64,000 nucleotides of DNA from DATEOR01 sp035296905 (GTDB lineage Bacteria; Actinomycetota; Thermoleophilia; Gaiellales; Gaiellaceae), in the NCBI GenBank assembly GCA_035296905.1, contig DATHAA010000081.1, positions 1 through 64,000 of the forward strand, in the 5' to 3' direction. The notes below the pieces were generated by a model, which was not told where the DNA came from, did no database searches, and saw nothing but the letters and a program-made list of their open reading frames with translations. Shown here piece after piece: positions 35,308-43,035 of the stretch (position 1 is the first letter of the stretch; the number at the start of each line of letters is the position of its first letter). The position numbers were made by a program, and so were the translations under genes.

Positions 35308-35532
35308 TCAGGCTTTCTGGCGGAACCAGCCTCCCCCCTCCTCGTCCTCGAAAACCGCAACGTTCTCGCCCGTCGCGAGAACGAGGTCGAAGTAGCGCCG
35401 CCGCACGGGCGCGTCGGTCCACCAGCGGTCGAACACCCGCCACTCCTCGCGCACTTGCAAGACGCCCACCTGCCCGACCGCAGCCGGCAACCCTTCCTCG
35501 ACCGTGACGCGCACGGGTCGAGGCTCGTTCAG
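35308..35532 (-). CDS. DUF6504-like small protein of the imuB-dnaE2 cassette
   Basis: About 74 aa, with WRVFDRWWTDAPVRRRYFDL and GENVAVFEDEEGGGWFRQ, which resembles the small DUF6504 proteins encoded after imuB. NEPRPVRVTVEEGLPA would fit the family N-terminus. It would need the CTG codon at 35532-35530, which overlaps the imuB TGA; GTG 35514 is the nearest canonical start. The longer frame into imuB is a shadow. Function unknown; position implies a mutasome accessory. Confidence 0.65.
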   Translation of the reverse strand: MNEPRPVRVTVEEGLPAAVGQVGVLQVREEWRVFDRWWTDAPVRRRYFDLVLATGENVAVFEDEEGGGWFRQKA

Positions 35533-36713
35533 TCGTCGCGCGGCACGAGAATCGCCCTGGCCTCGGGAATGCGCGACCACGGCGCTACCTCCACGACGGT
35601 ACAGACCGCCTCCATCCCCATCGCGGCCCGCACCTGGCGGAGCCCCTCGCGGAGACGGCCTCGAAGTCGACTGCCGCGCGGGCGGACGAGCTCGGCCTGA
35701 GTCCCGATGGACTCGGTCAGCTCCCCCAGCTCGAGCCGTAGCTCGACCGCCGGCGCAGGCAGTTCTTTGAGCTTCGGCGCCAGCGACTGGCGCAGGCGCT
35801 CGGGTTCAGCTGTCGGCTCTCGCAACGTCGCCGTCCGCCGCCACGAGCCGCCGCCGACCAGGCGGGCGGAGACAGCGAGGCGCCGCGGCAATCGCCCGCC
35901 TCGCTCCTCGCGGGCGAGCAGCCTGTCGAGAAGAGCCGAGAAGGCAAGCTCGAGCGTGACCTCGTTGGCGACCGGCTCGGGAAACTCGAGCGCTTCGGCG
36001 ATCTCGGCGGCCGGACGCCTCGCTGTCACGCGATTGTCGTCCTCGCCTCCCACGAGCCGCCGGGCCTCCGCCGCCTCCCGCCCAATCCGGTCACGAACGG
36101 CTGCGCTGGGCAGCCGGGAGAGCTGGCCCAGCTGCTTGATGCCGAGCTCGGCGAGCTCCTCTCGCCTTTCCGGGCCGAGTGGAAGGAGATGCAGCGGGAG
36201 CGGCTCGAGAAAGAGCTCCGCCTCCGCGTCGTCGACTATGATCGCGCGGCCCGCCGGAGCCACGCTGGCCGCCGCGAGCGCGGCGAAGCGCCGGCCGGCG
36301 ACGCCTATGCGCGGCTGCCAGTACGGGCCGATCGCATCGAGGGCCCTGCGCAGGACGGCGCCGATGCCACCAGCCATCCGCTCGACACCTTCGGTCTCGA
36401 AATACGCACAGCCCGGCTCGATCGGCTCGACGGCGAGCCCGGCTTCTTCGAGCCGCCGCAGAATCCGCTCCCACTCCTCTTCGGCCGCAGCGGGATCCTG
36501 CTCGGCGAGGACGAGCTCGGGACAGTTGGCAAGCGCCTCGGAGAGGCGCATCCCCGGGCGCACGCCCGCCTCCTCGGCGAGAGCCGAGCATGCCCCCAAG
36601 AGCGGTCGGCTTCCAGGAGGCGGGGCGAGCGCAATGGGGCCGCGCATGAGCTCCGGCCGGGAGCGGAGTGCAGCGCGGAGGGAAAACGCTTGGATGTTCA
36701 GACAGGCGATCAT
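35529..36713 (-). CDS. imuB: ImuB, catalytically inactive Y-family polymerase-like mutasome adaptor
   Basis: A 394-aa Y-family DNA polymerase homologue (fingers/palm/thumb in GVAGRRFAALAAASVAPAGR, LGIKQLGQLSRLPSAAVRDR, ALEFPEPVANEVTLELAFSA). The N-terminus reads IACLNIQAFSLRAAL where active enzymes have D-x-D-x-F, so the metal-binding Asp residues are absent, as expected for ImuB. It links DnaE2 to the beta clamp. ATG 36713 is chosen because the promoter and LexA boxes lie directly upstream. No imuA gene is visible nearby. Confidence 0.92.
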   Translation of the reverse strand: MIACLNIQAFSLRAALRSRPELMRGPIALAPPPGSRPLLGACSALAEEAGVRPGMRLSEALANCPELVLAEQDPAAAEEEWERILRRLEEAGLAVEPIEPGCAYFETEGVERMAGGIGAVLRRALDAIGPYWQPRIGVAGRRFAALAAASVAPAGRAIIVDDAEAELFLEPLPLHLLPLGPERREELAELGIKQLGQLSRLPSAAVRDRIGREAAEARRLVGGEDDNRVTARRPAAEIAEALEFPEPVANEVTLELAFSALLDRLLAREERGGRLPRRLAVSARLVGGGSWRRTATLREPTAEPERLRQSLAPKLKELPAPAVELRLELGELTESIGTQAELVRPRGSRLRGRLREGLRQVRAAMGMEAVCTVVEVAPWSRIPEARAILVPRDD

Positions 36714-36753
36714 AGGAACGTATGTTCTACACGAACACACGTTCCCCTGTCAA
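36714..36753 (-). promoter_or_regulatory. SOS promoter of imuB with two LexA-type boxes
   Basis: On the minus strand a perfect -35 TTGACA (36748-36753) is separated by 18 nt from TAGAAC (36724-36729). Two GAAC-N4-GTTC palindromes, the core of Gram-positive/actinobacterial LexA boxes, occur at 36733-36744 (in the spacer) and 36716-36727 (over the -10, ending 2 nt before the ATG). LexA bound at either would block RNA polymerase. Strong evidence for SOS control. Confidence 0.85.
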
Positions 36754-36853
36754 CCCGAAAAATTCGGTTTCGACCCCAGCTGGGATCGAGGAGGAGGTGG
36801 AACAGGGTGTTCGCATCCCGGTCGGGCAGGGTTTCGCCGGCAGGCAGAACTCG

Positions 36854-37351
36854 CTAGACAGCCCCACAGGAGTCGTCGGTGCCGGCGACTCCCGGGAACC
36901 GACCAAGGAGCTCGGTGAGCTCGTCGATCTCGCCGTCTGCGAATTGCGCCTCAAAGAGCGCGCGGATCGAGCCTACGTGGCCGCACGAGGCGGCCTCGAG
37001 CTTCGCAGCACCGGCCTCCGTGAGCTCTGCGTAGACGACGCGGAGATCCTCGGAGCACACAGCCCTCTTCACGAGTCCGGCTTCCTCGAGGCCCTCGAGG
37101 AGCCGCGTGATTCCCGAAGGGGTCAGCGCGAGGCGCCGCGAGAGGTCGATGCGCTTGAGCCTGCGCCCCTCTGTCCGCGAAAGCACGTACAGCGCCTCGT
37201 AGCCGTTGATCGACAAGCCATGCTCGGCCTGGAGCTCCGCGTTCAGCAGTCGCGTCGCCGCGGCGTGGGCGCGCAAGAGCCTCGTCCAGGCGCGGACCGC
37301 GGATGGAATATCACTTGAAACCTGCTGTTCAGAAGATACTTGCGCTATCAA
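36854..37351 (-). CDS. MarR-family transcriptional regulator
   Basis: A 165-aa winged-helix repressor. The dimer helix RAWTRLLRAHAAATRLLNAE is followed by HGLSINGYEALYVLSRTEGR, LKRIDLSRRLALTPSGITRL and the wing (VKRAVCSEDLRVVYAELTEA). Two Cys (VC before SEDLR and ASCGH) could be redox sensors. TTG 37351 is the best start within an AT-richer divergent region facing yceI. Proposed target: the yceI-FMN reductase-dioxygenase operon. Confidence 0.85.
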   Translation of the reverse strand: MIAQVSSEQQVSSDIPSAVRAWTRLLRAHAAATRLLNAELQAEHGLSINGYEALYVLSRTEGRRLKRIDLSRRLALTPSGITRLLEGLEEAGLVKRAVCSEDLRVVYAELTEAGAAKLEAASCGHVGSIRALFEAQFADGEIDELTELLGRFPGVAGTDDSCGAV

Positions 37352-37368
37352 CTTGTTCTCGCTACCAT
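37340..37368 (+). promoter_or_regulatory. Candidate promoter of the yceI operon
   Basis: TTGCGC (37340-37345), 17-nt spacer, TACCAT (37363-37368), giving a leader of about 45 nt with AGGAGA before the yceI ATG. It overlaps the MarR start, so MarR binding could regulate both directions. No clear MarR palindrome is visible. Confidence 0.35.
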
Positions 37369-37417
37369 TGCTTGTGTCTTCAATAATACACCACTCAATC
37401 AAAGGAGAGAAAACGAG

Positions 37418-37957
37418 ATGAGCGCGACTCAGACCACGATTCCGGCTGGCACATGGAACCTCGACCCGGTCCACTCCACCGCAAGCTTCGAGGTCACGTA
37501 CCTTGCCGGCACCTTCCGCGGCACGTTCCGCGACATGCAGGCCGAGCTCGACGTCTCGGACGGCCGGACCCGCATCGAGGGCACAGCGAACGTCGCGAGC
37601 GTGGACGTCAAGGACGAGAACCTCGCCGCGCACCTCCAGTCTCCGGACTTCTTCGACGCCGAGCGCTACCCGGAGCTTCGCTTCGTTGCAGAGGACGTCG
37701 ATCTCGAGAGCAAGACCATCGAGGCCGCGGGCGAGATCACGATCAAGGGCGTCGCGAAGCCCGTCGAGGTTGCCGGAACGATCTCCGCGCCGATCACGGA
37801 CGCCTGGGGCAACGAGCGTATCGGCCTCCAGCTCTCCGCGACCGTCGACCGGACGGAGTTCGGGCTCAACTGGAACATGCCGCTTCCGACCGGCGACCAG
37901 GCGCTCGCGAACACCGTGACCATCCTGGCCGAGCTCCAGCTGGTGAAGGCGGCCTGA
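37418..37957 (+). CDS. YceI-family lipocalin-like protein
   Basis: A 179-aa beta-barrel protein. Motifs: WNLDPVHSTASFEVTYLAGT, SPDFFDAERYPELRFVAEDV and GEITIKGVAKPVEVAGTISA. Family members bind polyisoprenoid or amide lipids. No signal peptide is visible, so this one is probably cytosolic. AAAGGAG precedes ATG 37418. It is the first gene of a probable four-gene operon with an FMN reductase and two VOC enzymes. Confidence 0.9.
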   Translation: MSATQTTIPAGTWNLDPVHSTASFEVTYLAGTFRGTFRDMQAELDVSDGRTRIEGTANVASVDVKDENLAAHLQSPDFFDAERYPELRFVAEDVDLESKTIEAAGEITIKGVAKPVEVAGTISAPITDAWGNERIGLQLSATVDRTEFGLNWNMPLPTGDQALANTVTILAELQLVKAA

Positions 37958-37962
37958 CGACG

Positions 37963-38532
37963 ATGATGAAGGTCCTCGCAATCTCGGGCAGCCTCCGGAG
38001 TGACTCGTTCAACGCCAAGCTGCTCCGAAACGCCGTCGCTCTCTTCGGCGACGACGTGGAGGCCGAGATCCTGCACGGGCTGAGGGACGTCCCGCCCTAT
38101 GACGAGGACGACGACCGCGACGGCGCCCCGGAGCCCGTGCGTGCTCTGCGCGCGGCCTTCGAAGGCGCCGACGCCGTCTTCATCGCCACCCCCGAGTACA
38201 ACAGCTCCATTCCGGGCCATCTGAAGAACGCGCTCGACTGGGTCTCGCGGCCGCTCGCGTCGAACCCGCTCAGGAACAAGCCCGCGGTCGTCGTCGGTGC
38301 CTCGACGGGCGCCTTCGGCGCAGCCTGGGCCCAGGCCGAGCTCCGCAAGGTGCTGGCCGCCATCGGCGCCCGTGTCGTCGAGGCCGAGCTCGCTGTCGGA
38401 CACGCGCCGACGCGATTCGACGAGGACGGTACGCTGGTGGACGAGGATCTCAGCGAGCAGCTCGGCGAGGTCGTCGACGCGCTCGTCTCCGCCGTGGCCG
38501 AGCGGCAAGAGCTCGTTCGAGCCGCGGCGTGA
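37963..38532 (+). CDS. NADPH-dependent FMN reductase/quinone reductase
   Basis: A 189-aa flavodoxin-like enzyme: VLAISGSLRSDSFNAKLLRN (FMN phosphate loop) and IATPEYNSSIPGHLKNALDW (isoalloxazine contact). Relatives reduce quinones, azo dyes or chromate. ATGATG at 37963/37966; either could start. Together with the two downstream dioxygenases it suggests detoxification of aromatic electrophiles. Confidence 0.9.
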   Translation: MMKVLAISGSLRSDSFNAKLLRNAVALFGDDVEAEILHGLRDVPPYDEDDDRDGAPEPVRALRAAFEGADAVFIATPEYNSSIPGHLKNALDWVSRPLASNPLRNKPAVVVGASTGAFGAAWAQAELRKVLAAIGARVVEAELAVGHAPTRFDEDGTLVDEDLSEQLGEVVDALVSAVAERQELVRAAA

Positions 38533-38554
38533 ACCGAGGAAAGAAAGGAACGAC

Positions 38555-39481
38555 ATGAAGCTCGAAGGCATCCACCACGTGACGGCGATCACCGCTGACG
38601 CCCCCGGAAACGTCGACTTTTGCGCGCGCGTCCTCGGGCTGAGGCTCGTGAAGAAGACCGTCAACCAGGACGACCCCACCGTGTACCACCTCTTCTATGC
38701 CGACGAGGAAGGCTCGCCCGGCGCGGACATCACGTTCTTCGAGTACCCGGGCGCCCGCCGCGGCGGCGCCGGGGCCGGGATGGTGCACCGGGTGGTCTTC
38801 CGCGTCGCTGACGGCGCAGCGCTCGACTTCTGGGCCGACCGTCTCGCCGCAGAAGGGACCGAGGCCCGACGTGAGGCCAACTCGCTCCTGTTCGAAGACC
38901 CTGAAGGGCTGGGGCTCGAGCTCCGCGCGGTCGACACGCCGGACAAGCCGCTCGTCGCGATCAGCCCGGACATCCCCGCCGAGGTCGCCATCCAGGGCTT
39001 CGACGAGGTGCGCGCTCTCACGCGCGACCCCGAGCGGAGCAAGGGCTTCCTCGAGGGTGTGCTCGGCTTCGAGGCGCGGGACGACAACGGCTGGGAGGTC
39101 CGCGGCGAGACGCGTGGCGGGCAGTACGCCTACGACTTCGCCGACAACCTCGGCACCCCCGGTGCGGGCACCGTCCACCACGTCGCGTTCGCATCCCTCA
39201 TGGACGACCACGAGGGTTGGCAGCAGCGCGTCGCGGAGGCGGGCGCCCACCCCACGCCCGTGATCGACCGCTTCTATTTTCGCTCCATCTATTTCCGCGA
39301 GCCGAGCGGCGTCCTCTTCGAGATTGCCACGATCGGCCCGGGCTTCGACTCCGACGAGCCGAAAGAGACGCTCGGCGAGCGGCTGTCGCTGCCGCCTGCG
39401 TTCGAGCACCTGCGCGAGCAGATCGAGCCGCGCCTCACGCCGATCTCGAACCCGCGCAAGCCGGCCGAGGTCTCCGGATGA
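38555..39481 (+). CDS. MhqO-like VOC ring-cleaving dioxygenase
   Basis: A 308-aa protein with two vicinal-oxygen-chelate repeats: KLEGIHHVTAITADAPGNVD (first metal His), GTVHHVAFASLMDDHEGWQQ and FREPSGVLFEIATIGPGFDS (Glu ligand). The length and ending (LPPAFEHLREQIEPRLTPIS) match hydroquinone-type ring-cleaving dioxygenases. It probably opens hydroquinone or catechol rings with Fe(II)/Mn(II). AAGGAA precedes ATG 38555. Its stop overlaps the next start (ATGA). Confidence 0.88.
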   Translation: MKLEGIHHVTAITADAPGNVDFCARVLGLRLVKKTVNQDDPTVYHLFYADEEGSPGADITFFEYPGARRGGAGAGMVHRVVFRVADGAALDFWADRLAAEGTEARREANSLLFEDPEGLGLELRAVDTPDKPLVAISPDIPAEVAIQGFDEVRALTRDPERSKGFLEGVLGFEARDDNGWEVRGETRGGQYAYDFADNLGTPGAGTVHHVAFASLMDDHEGWQQRVAEAGAHPTPVIDRFYFRSIYFREPSGVLFEIATIGPGFDSDEPKETLGERLSLPPAFEHLREQIEPRLTPISNPRKPAEVSG

Positions 39482-40341
39482 CCCAGGTCGAGACCGAGAC
39501 TGCACGGCTCGCCCCGGAGACCCGTCTCGGCGCGGTCGAGCTGACGGTTACCGACGTCGACCGCTCCGTGCCGTTCTATGAGAAGTCCATCGGGCTGCGC
39601 ACGCACCGGCGTGAGGACGGCCGTGCTGCGCTCGGAGCCGGCGGCGAAGACCTGCTCATCCTCTTCGAGGACCCAGACGCCCGTCCGGCGGGACGACACG
39701 CGGGCCTCTACCACTTCGCGCTCCTACACCCCTCGCGGGATGAGCTCGCCCGCGCCGCCGCCCGCCTGGCCCGCATGCGCACCTCCATCCAGGGGGCTTC
39801 GGACCACGGCATCTCGGAGGCGATCTATCTCCCGGATCCCGACGGGAACGGCATCGAGCTCGCCGCCGACCGGCCGAAGGAAGAGTGGCCGGACCTCTCC
39901 GTGATGAGCGGAGGGCCTGATCCCCTCGACCTGAACGCGCTCGTTGCATCGGTCGCCGACGAGGACCCGCATGATTCGGTCGCTCCCGATGCCGTCATCG
40001 GGCACGTCCACCTGCACGTGGGCGACCTCGAGGCCGCGTCGCGCTTCTACGTGGACGTCGTCGGCTTCGACGTCATGACCCACCTTCCGAGCGCGGTCTT
40101 CGTGGCCGCGGGCGGCTATCACCACCACGTCGGCTTCAACACGTGGCGGGGCCCCGGCGTGCCACCCGCCCCGGAGGGAACTATCGGGCTGCGCCACTAC
40201 ACGGTCGTGCTTCGCGATGAGAACGAGCTCGACGCGCTCCGCGAGCGTGCGCGGGCCGCAGGCGTGGACGTCGAGGAGACGACCGAGGGCAACCTCCTTC
40301 GGGATCCCGCGGGGAACGTGCTCCTCTTCCGGACCGCCTAA
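39478..40341 (+). CDS. CatE-like catechol 2,3-dioxygenase (VOC family)
   Basis: A 287-aa VOC protein: LGAVELTVTDVDRSVPFYEK, GLYHFALLHPSRDELARAAA, VIGHVHLHVGDLEAASRFYV and NLLRDPAGNVLLFRTA. YLPDPDGNGIELAADRP gives the Glu ligand region. It resembles extradiol dioxygenases of the CatE/YfiE group. Translationally coupled to the preceding VOC gene. Substrate is inferred. The 3' end overlaps the convergent comB by 4 nt. Confidence 0.87.
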   Translation: MTQVETETARLAPETRLGAVELTVTDVDRSVPFYEKSIGLRTHRREDGRAALGAGGEDLLILFEDPDARPAGRHAGLYHFALLHPSRDELARAAARLARMRTSIQGASDHGISEAIYLPDPDGNGIELAADRPKEEWPDLSVMSGGPDPLDLNALVASVADEDPHDSVAPDAVIGHVHLHVGDLEAASRFYVDVVGFDVMTHLPSAVFVAAGGYHHHVGFNTWRGPGVPPAPEGTIGLRHYTVVLRDENELDALRERARAAGVDVEETTEGNLLRDPAGNVLLFRTA

Positions 40342-41021
40342 GCGACGAGGCGTGCGGCGGTGCCGCGCATGCCGTCGAAGCGAGGGACGACCGCGGTGAC
40401 GCTCTCGCGTGCGCACCAGACCAGATCGTCCTCGGCGACGGTCTCCCCGACTCTCCGGATGGCACGAAGGGCCTCCTCGGCGGTCGCGTAGGACGCTGCC
40501 AGCTCGAGAGCCCGCTCCGCCGCCTCCGTCGGCTCGCCCCCGACGAGTGCGGCGATCCGGCCGGCGCAGTAGGCGTCGTCCTCGCTGGGACCGCCGTGGA
40601 GACCGGCGCAGACGACCTCCACGTCGTCGCCGTGCTCCCGGGCGGCGGCCGCGACAGCGTCGAGGTTGAGCATGCTCCCAACGAGGACGAGGTCGCAGTT
40701 CGCCGCCGCACTCACCACCGCGCGAGTGCCGTTGGTCGTCGTGACGACGACCTCCTCGGCCCGCGGGGAGAGGTACTCGAGGGGAGAGTTCCCGAGGTCG
40801 AAGCCGGGCAGCGGATCGCCGCCGCGCTCTCCGCCGAGGACGGCATCACCGAGCTCGTCCCTGAGCCCACGGGCCTTCTCGACCTCGGCGCAGCAGTAGA
40901 CCGTGCGATAGCCGGACTCGAGGGCCTGGACGATCGTGGAGGTCGCGCGCAGGACATCGACCACGATCCCTGTGGGAACCCGGGCCGCCTCCCCCGGTGT
41001 AAAGGCGACGTGGACGCGCAT
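40338..41021 (-). CDS. ComB-like 2-phosphosulfolactate phosphatase
   Basis: A 227-aa protein with VVDVLRATSTIVQALESGYR, GFDLGNSPLEYLSPRAEEVV, TTTNGTRAVVSAAANCDLVL and GPSEDDAYCAGRIAALVG, all typical of ComB. ComB dephosphorylates 2-phosphosulfolactate in coenzyme M synthesis. No other pathway gene is in the window, so the true substrate in this organism is unclear. TAACGT ends 8 nt before the ATG. Confidence 0.87.
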   Translation of the reverse strand: MRVHVAFTPGEAARVPTGIVVDVLRATSTIVQALESGYRTVYCCAEVEKARGLRDELGDAVLGGERGGDPLPGFDLGNSPLEYLSPRAEEVVVTTTNGTRAVVSAAANCDLVLVGSMLNLDAVAAAAREHGDDVEVVCAGLHGGPSEDDAYCAGRIAALVGGEPTEAAERALELAASYATAEEALRAIRRVGETVAEDDLVWCARESVTAVVPRFDGMRGTAARLVA

Positions 41022-41029
41022 CGGGCGGG

Positions 41030-41035
41030 ACGTTA
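41030..41035 (-). promoter_or_regulatory. Putative -10 of leaderless comB-like gene
   Basis: TAACGT on the minus strand, 8 nt before the start at 41021. Confidence 0.45.
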
Positions 41036-41052
41036 CCGGGTAGCTGCGCGGC

Positions 41053-41058
41053 TACGAT
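41053..41058 (+). promoter_or_regulatory. Putative -10 of leaderless rhomboid gene
   Basis: TACGAT on the plus strand, 7 nt before ATG 41066. It overlaps the upstream ATG at 41057, which argues for the second ATG as the real start. Confidence 0.45.
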
Positions 41059-41065
41059 GACGCCG

Positions 41066-41929
41066 ATGACCGCCCCCGAGCAGACGCAGACGATAGTCTG
41101 CTACCGGCACCCGTCGAACGAGACCGCCATCACGTGCTCGAACTGCGGGCGGCCCATCTGCACGGACTGCATGGTCTTCGCGCCAGTCGGGATCAAGTGC
41201 CCGGAGTGCGCGGGGAGACCGACCGGAGCGAAGAAGGCCGCGGTGCGCGCGCAGTCGTTCACCGTCATGAGCACGGACTTCCTCGTCACGAAGACCCTCA
41301 TCGGAATCAACGTGCTCGTTTTCCTCGCGCAGGTCGTGCAGTCCGGGAGCTTCACGCAGCCCTTCAGCGAGATCTTCTTTCGCGGGGCGCTCGCCGCTCC
41401 ACCGGTCGCGCAGGGAGAGTGGTACCGGCTCGTCACTTGCGCCTTCCTGCACGGGAGCGTGCTGCACATCTTCTTCAACATGCTCATGCTCTGGTGGTTC
41501 GGCCGGGCGCTCGAGAACCTGCTCGGCCGCGCGCGCTTCCTCGCCATCTATTTCGTCTCGATCCTGGCGGGATCGGCAGGCGCGCTCCTCGTCACACCCG
41601 ACAAGCTCACCGTGGGCGCCTCGGGAGCCGTGTTCGGGATCCTGGGCGCAGGTCTGATCCTCGAGCGGAACAACATCAACGTCTTCGGTGGGCAGGCCCT
41701 GATCGTGGTCATCCTGAACCTGGCGCTCAGCTTCACCCTGAACAGCGTCTCGATCGGCGGCCACGTGGGCGGGCTCGTCGGTGGCGCGCTCTGCATCCTC
41801 GTGCTCTCCGGTTACGGGCGCGGCCACGCGCTCTACAGCCGCTTCAATCTCGCCGCCGCGGCCGGCCTGGTCGCCATCGCCGCCGGTAGCGTCCTCATCG
41901 CCTACTTCCAGGTCCGCGGCTACGCCTGA
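41066..41929 (+). CDS. Rhomboid intramembrane serine protease with N-terminal zinc finger
   Basis: About 287 aa. The N-terminus carries a B-box-like zinc finger (CYRHPSNETAITCSNCGRPI followed by CTDC and CPEC). The rhomboid core of six to seven helices has the catalytic Ser in TVGASGAVFGILGAGLILE and the His in SIGGHVGGLVGGALC; HGSVLHIFFNMLMLWWFGRA is the helix 2 motif. It cleaves transmembrane substrates. ATG 41066 fits TACGAT better than ATG 41057. Confidence 0.92.
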   Translation: MTAPEQTQTIVCYRHPSNETAITCSNCGRPICTDCMVFAPVGIKCPECAGRPTGAKKAAVRAQSFTVMSTDFLVTKTLIGINVLVFLAQVVQSGSFTQPFSEIFFRGALAAPPVAQGEWYRLVTCAFLHGSVLHIFFNMLMLWWFGRALENLLGRARFLAIYFVSILAGSAGALLVTPDKLTVGASGAVFGILGAGLILERNNINVFGGQALIVVILNLALSFTLNSVSIGGHVGGLVGGALCILVLSGYGRGHALYSRFNLAAAAGLVAIAAGSVLIAYFQVRGYA

Positions 41930-41930
41930 C

Positions 41931-42968
41931 ATCGAGCTCCGCACTCTCCGGGACGGGGGTCAGACCGCGCTCGAGATCGCTGAGTACGCGGCCGGCTTCC
42001 TGGCCAAGGCCGAGAAGTCTCTCGACCTCGCCCTCTACGACTTCGACCTCGAGCAGGAAACGGCACAGCTCGTCGCGAAGGCTCTCCTCGAGGCGCAGAG
42101 CCGTGGCGTCAAGGTCCGGCTGGCCTTCAACGTCGACCACGACAAGCCGATCCCCGAGCCGGCGCCGCCCCACGCGGACCCGAGCCTGCTCGACGACCTC
42201 GCGGTTCCGACGAAGCGGATCCTCGGCGTCCCCGACCTCATGCACCACAAGTACGTCGTCCGCGACGGCACCGACGTCTGGACAGGGTCGACGAACTGGA
42301 GCGACGACTCCTGGAGCCGCGAGGAGAACGTCATCGCCGTCGTCCACTCGAACGAGCTCGCCGCGCGCTACACCGAGGACTTCGAGCAGCTCTGGGAGAC
42401 AGAGAGCGTCGAGCAGTCGGGCTTCGTGGAGCCGAATCCCATCCGCGTCGGCGATGCGAAGGTGCGCGCCTGGTTCTCTCCCGGCCATGGGGAAGCCCTT
42501 GCGACCCGGATCGCGCACCGCATCGCCAGGTCGCGCACACGGATCCGGATCTGCTCGCCCGTGATGACCTCCGGCCCGGTCCTCGGCGCGCTTGCGGAGG
42601 CCGTCTCGGACGGCAAATGCAACGTGGCCGGGGCCATCGATGCCACCCAGATGAAGGGCGTCTTCCACCAGTGGCAGCTGAACGGGAACTCGGAATGGAA
42701 GATGCCCGCGATCAGGCGCATCTTCGCGAACGGGCGCTTCACCGGAAAGAACTCGATGCCCTACGGCCAGGGGGATGTCCACGACTTCATGCACGCGAAG
42801 ATCGTGGTCGCCGACGACCACCTCTTCACGGGGAGCTACAACCTCTCCCATTCAGGCGAGCAGAACGCCGAGAACGTCCTCGAGGTCGAGGATTCCGCGC
42901 TGGCCGATCAGCTCGCGGCGTTCGTGGACGAGATCCACGCGCTCTACCCGGCCGCCCCAATTCCCTAA
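41931..42968 (+). CDS. Phospholipase D-like (two HKD motifs) protein, start uncertain
   Basis: About 345 aa with two phosphodiesterase motifs: HHKYVVRDGTDVWTGSTNW and HAKIVVADDHLFTGSYNLSH, as in cardiolipin synthases, phospholipases and Nuc-type nucleases. The substrate is unknown and no signal peptide is seen. Conserved-looking sequence begins at IELRTLRDGGQTALEIAEYA, one nucleotide after the rhomboid TGA. No ATG/GTG/TTG exists there in frame; the only canonical start (GTG 41781) lies 150 nt inside rhomboid. ATC 41931 is given as the coding boundary. Confidence 0.75.
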   Translation: MELRTLRDGGQTALEIAEYAAGFLAKAEKSLDLALYDFDLEQETAQLVAKALLEAQSRGVKVRLAFNVDHDKPIPEPAPPHADPSLLDDLAVPTKRILGVPDLMHHKYVVRDGTDVWTGSTNWSDDSWSREENVIAVVHSNELAARYTEDFEQLWETESVEQSGFVEPNPIRVGDAKVRAWFSPGHGEALATRIAHRIARSRTRIRICSPVMTSGPVLGALAEAVSDGKCNVAGAIDATQMKGVFHQWQLNGNSEWKMPAIRRIFANGRFTGKNSMPYGQGDVHDFMHAKIVVADDHLFTGSYNLSHSGEQNAENVLEVEDSALADQLAAFVDEIHALYPAAPIP

Positions 42969-43035
42969 AACAACCCTTACACGTGGCTCAAACGAGGGAA
43001 AAGAAATCTTTTCCTGGGGTCGATAAACGAGAGGT

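Noticed and set aside
42999..43016. GGAAAAG-AAAT-CTTTTCC hairpin after the PLD gene as a terminator
   Set aside because: AT-rich 7-bp stem without a T tract; too weak to call as an intrinsic terminator.
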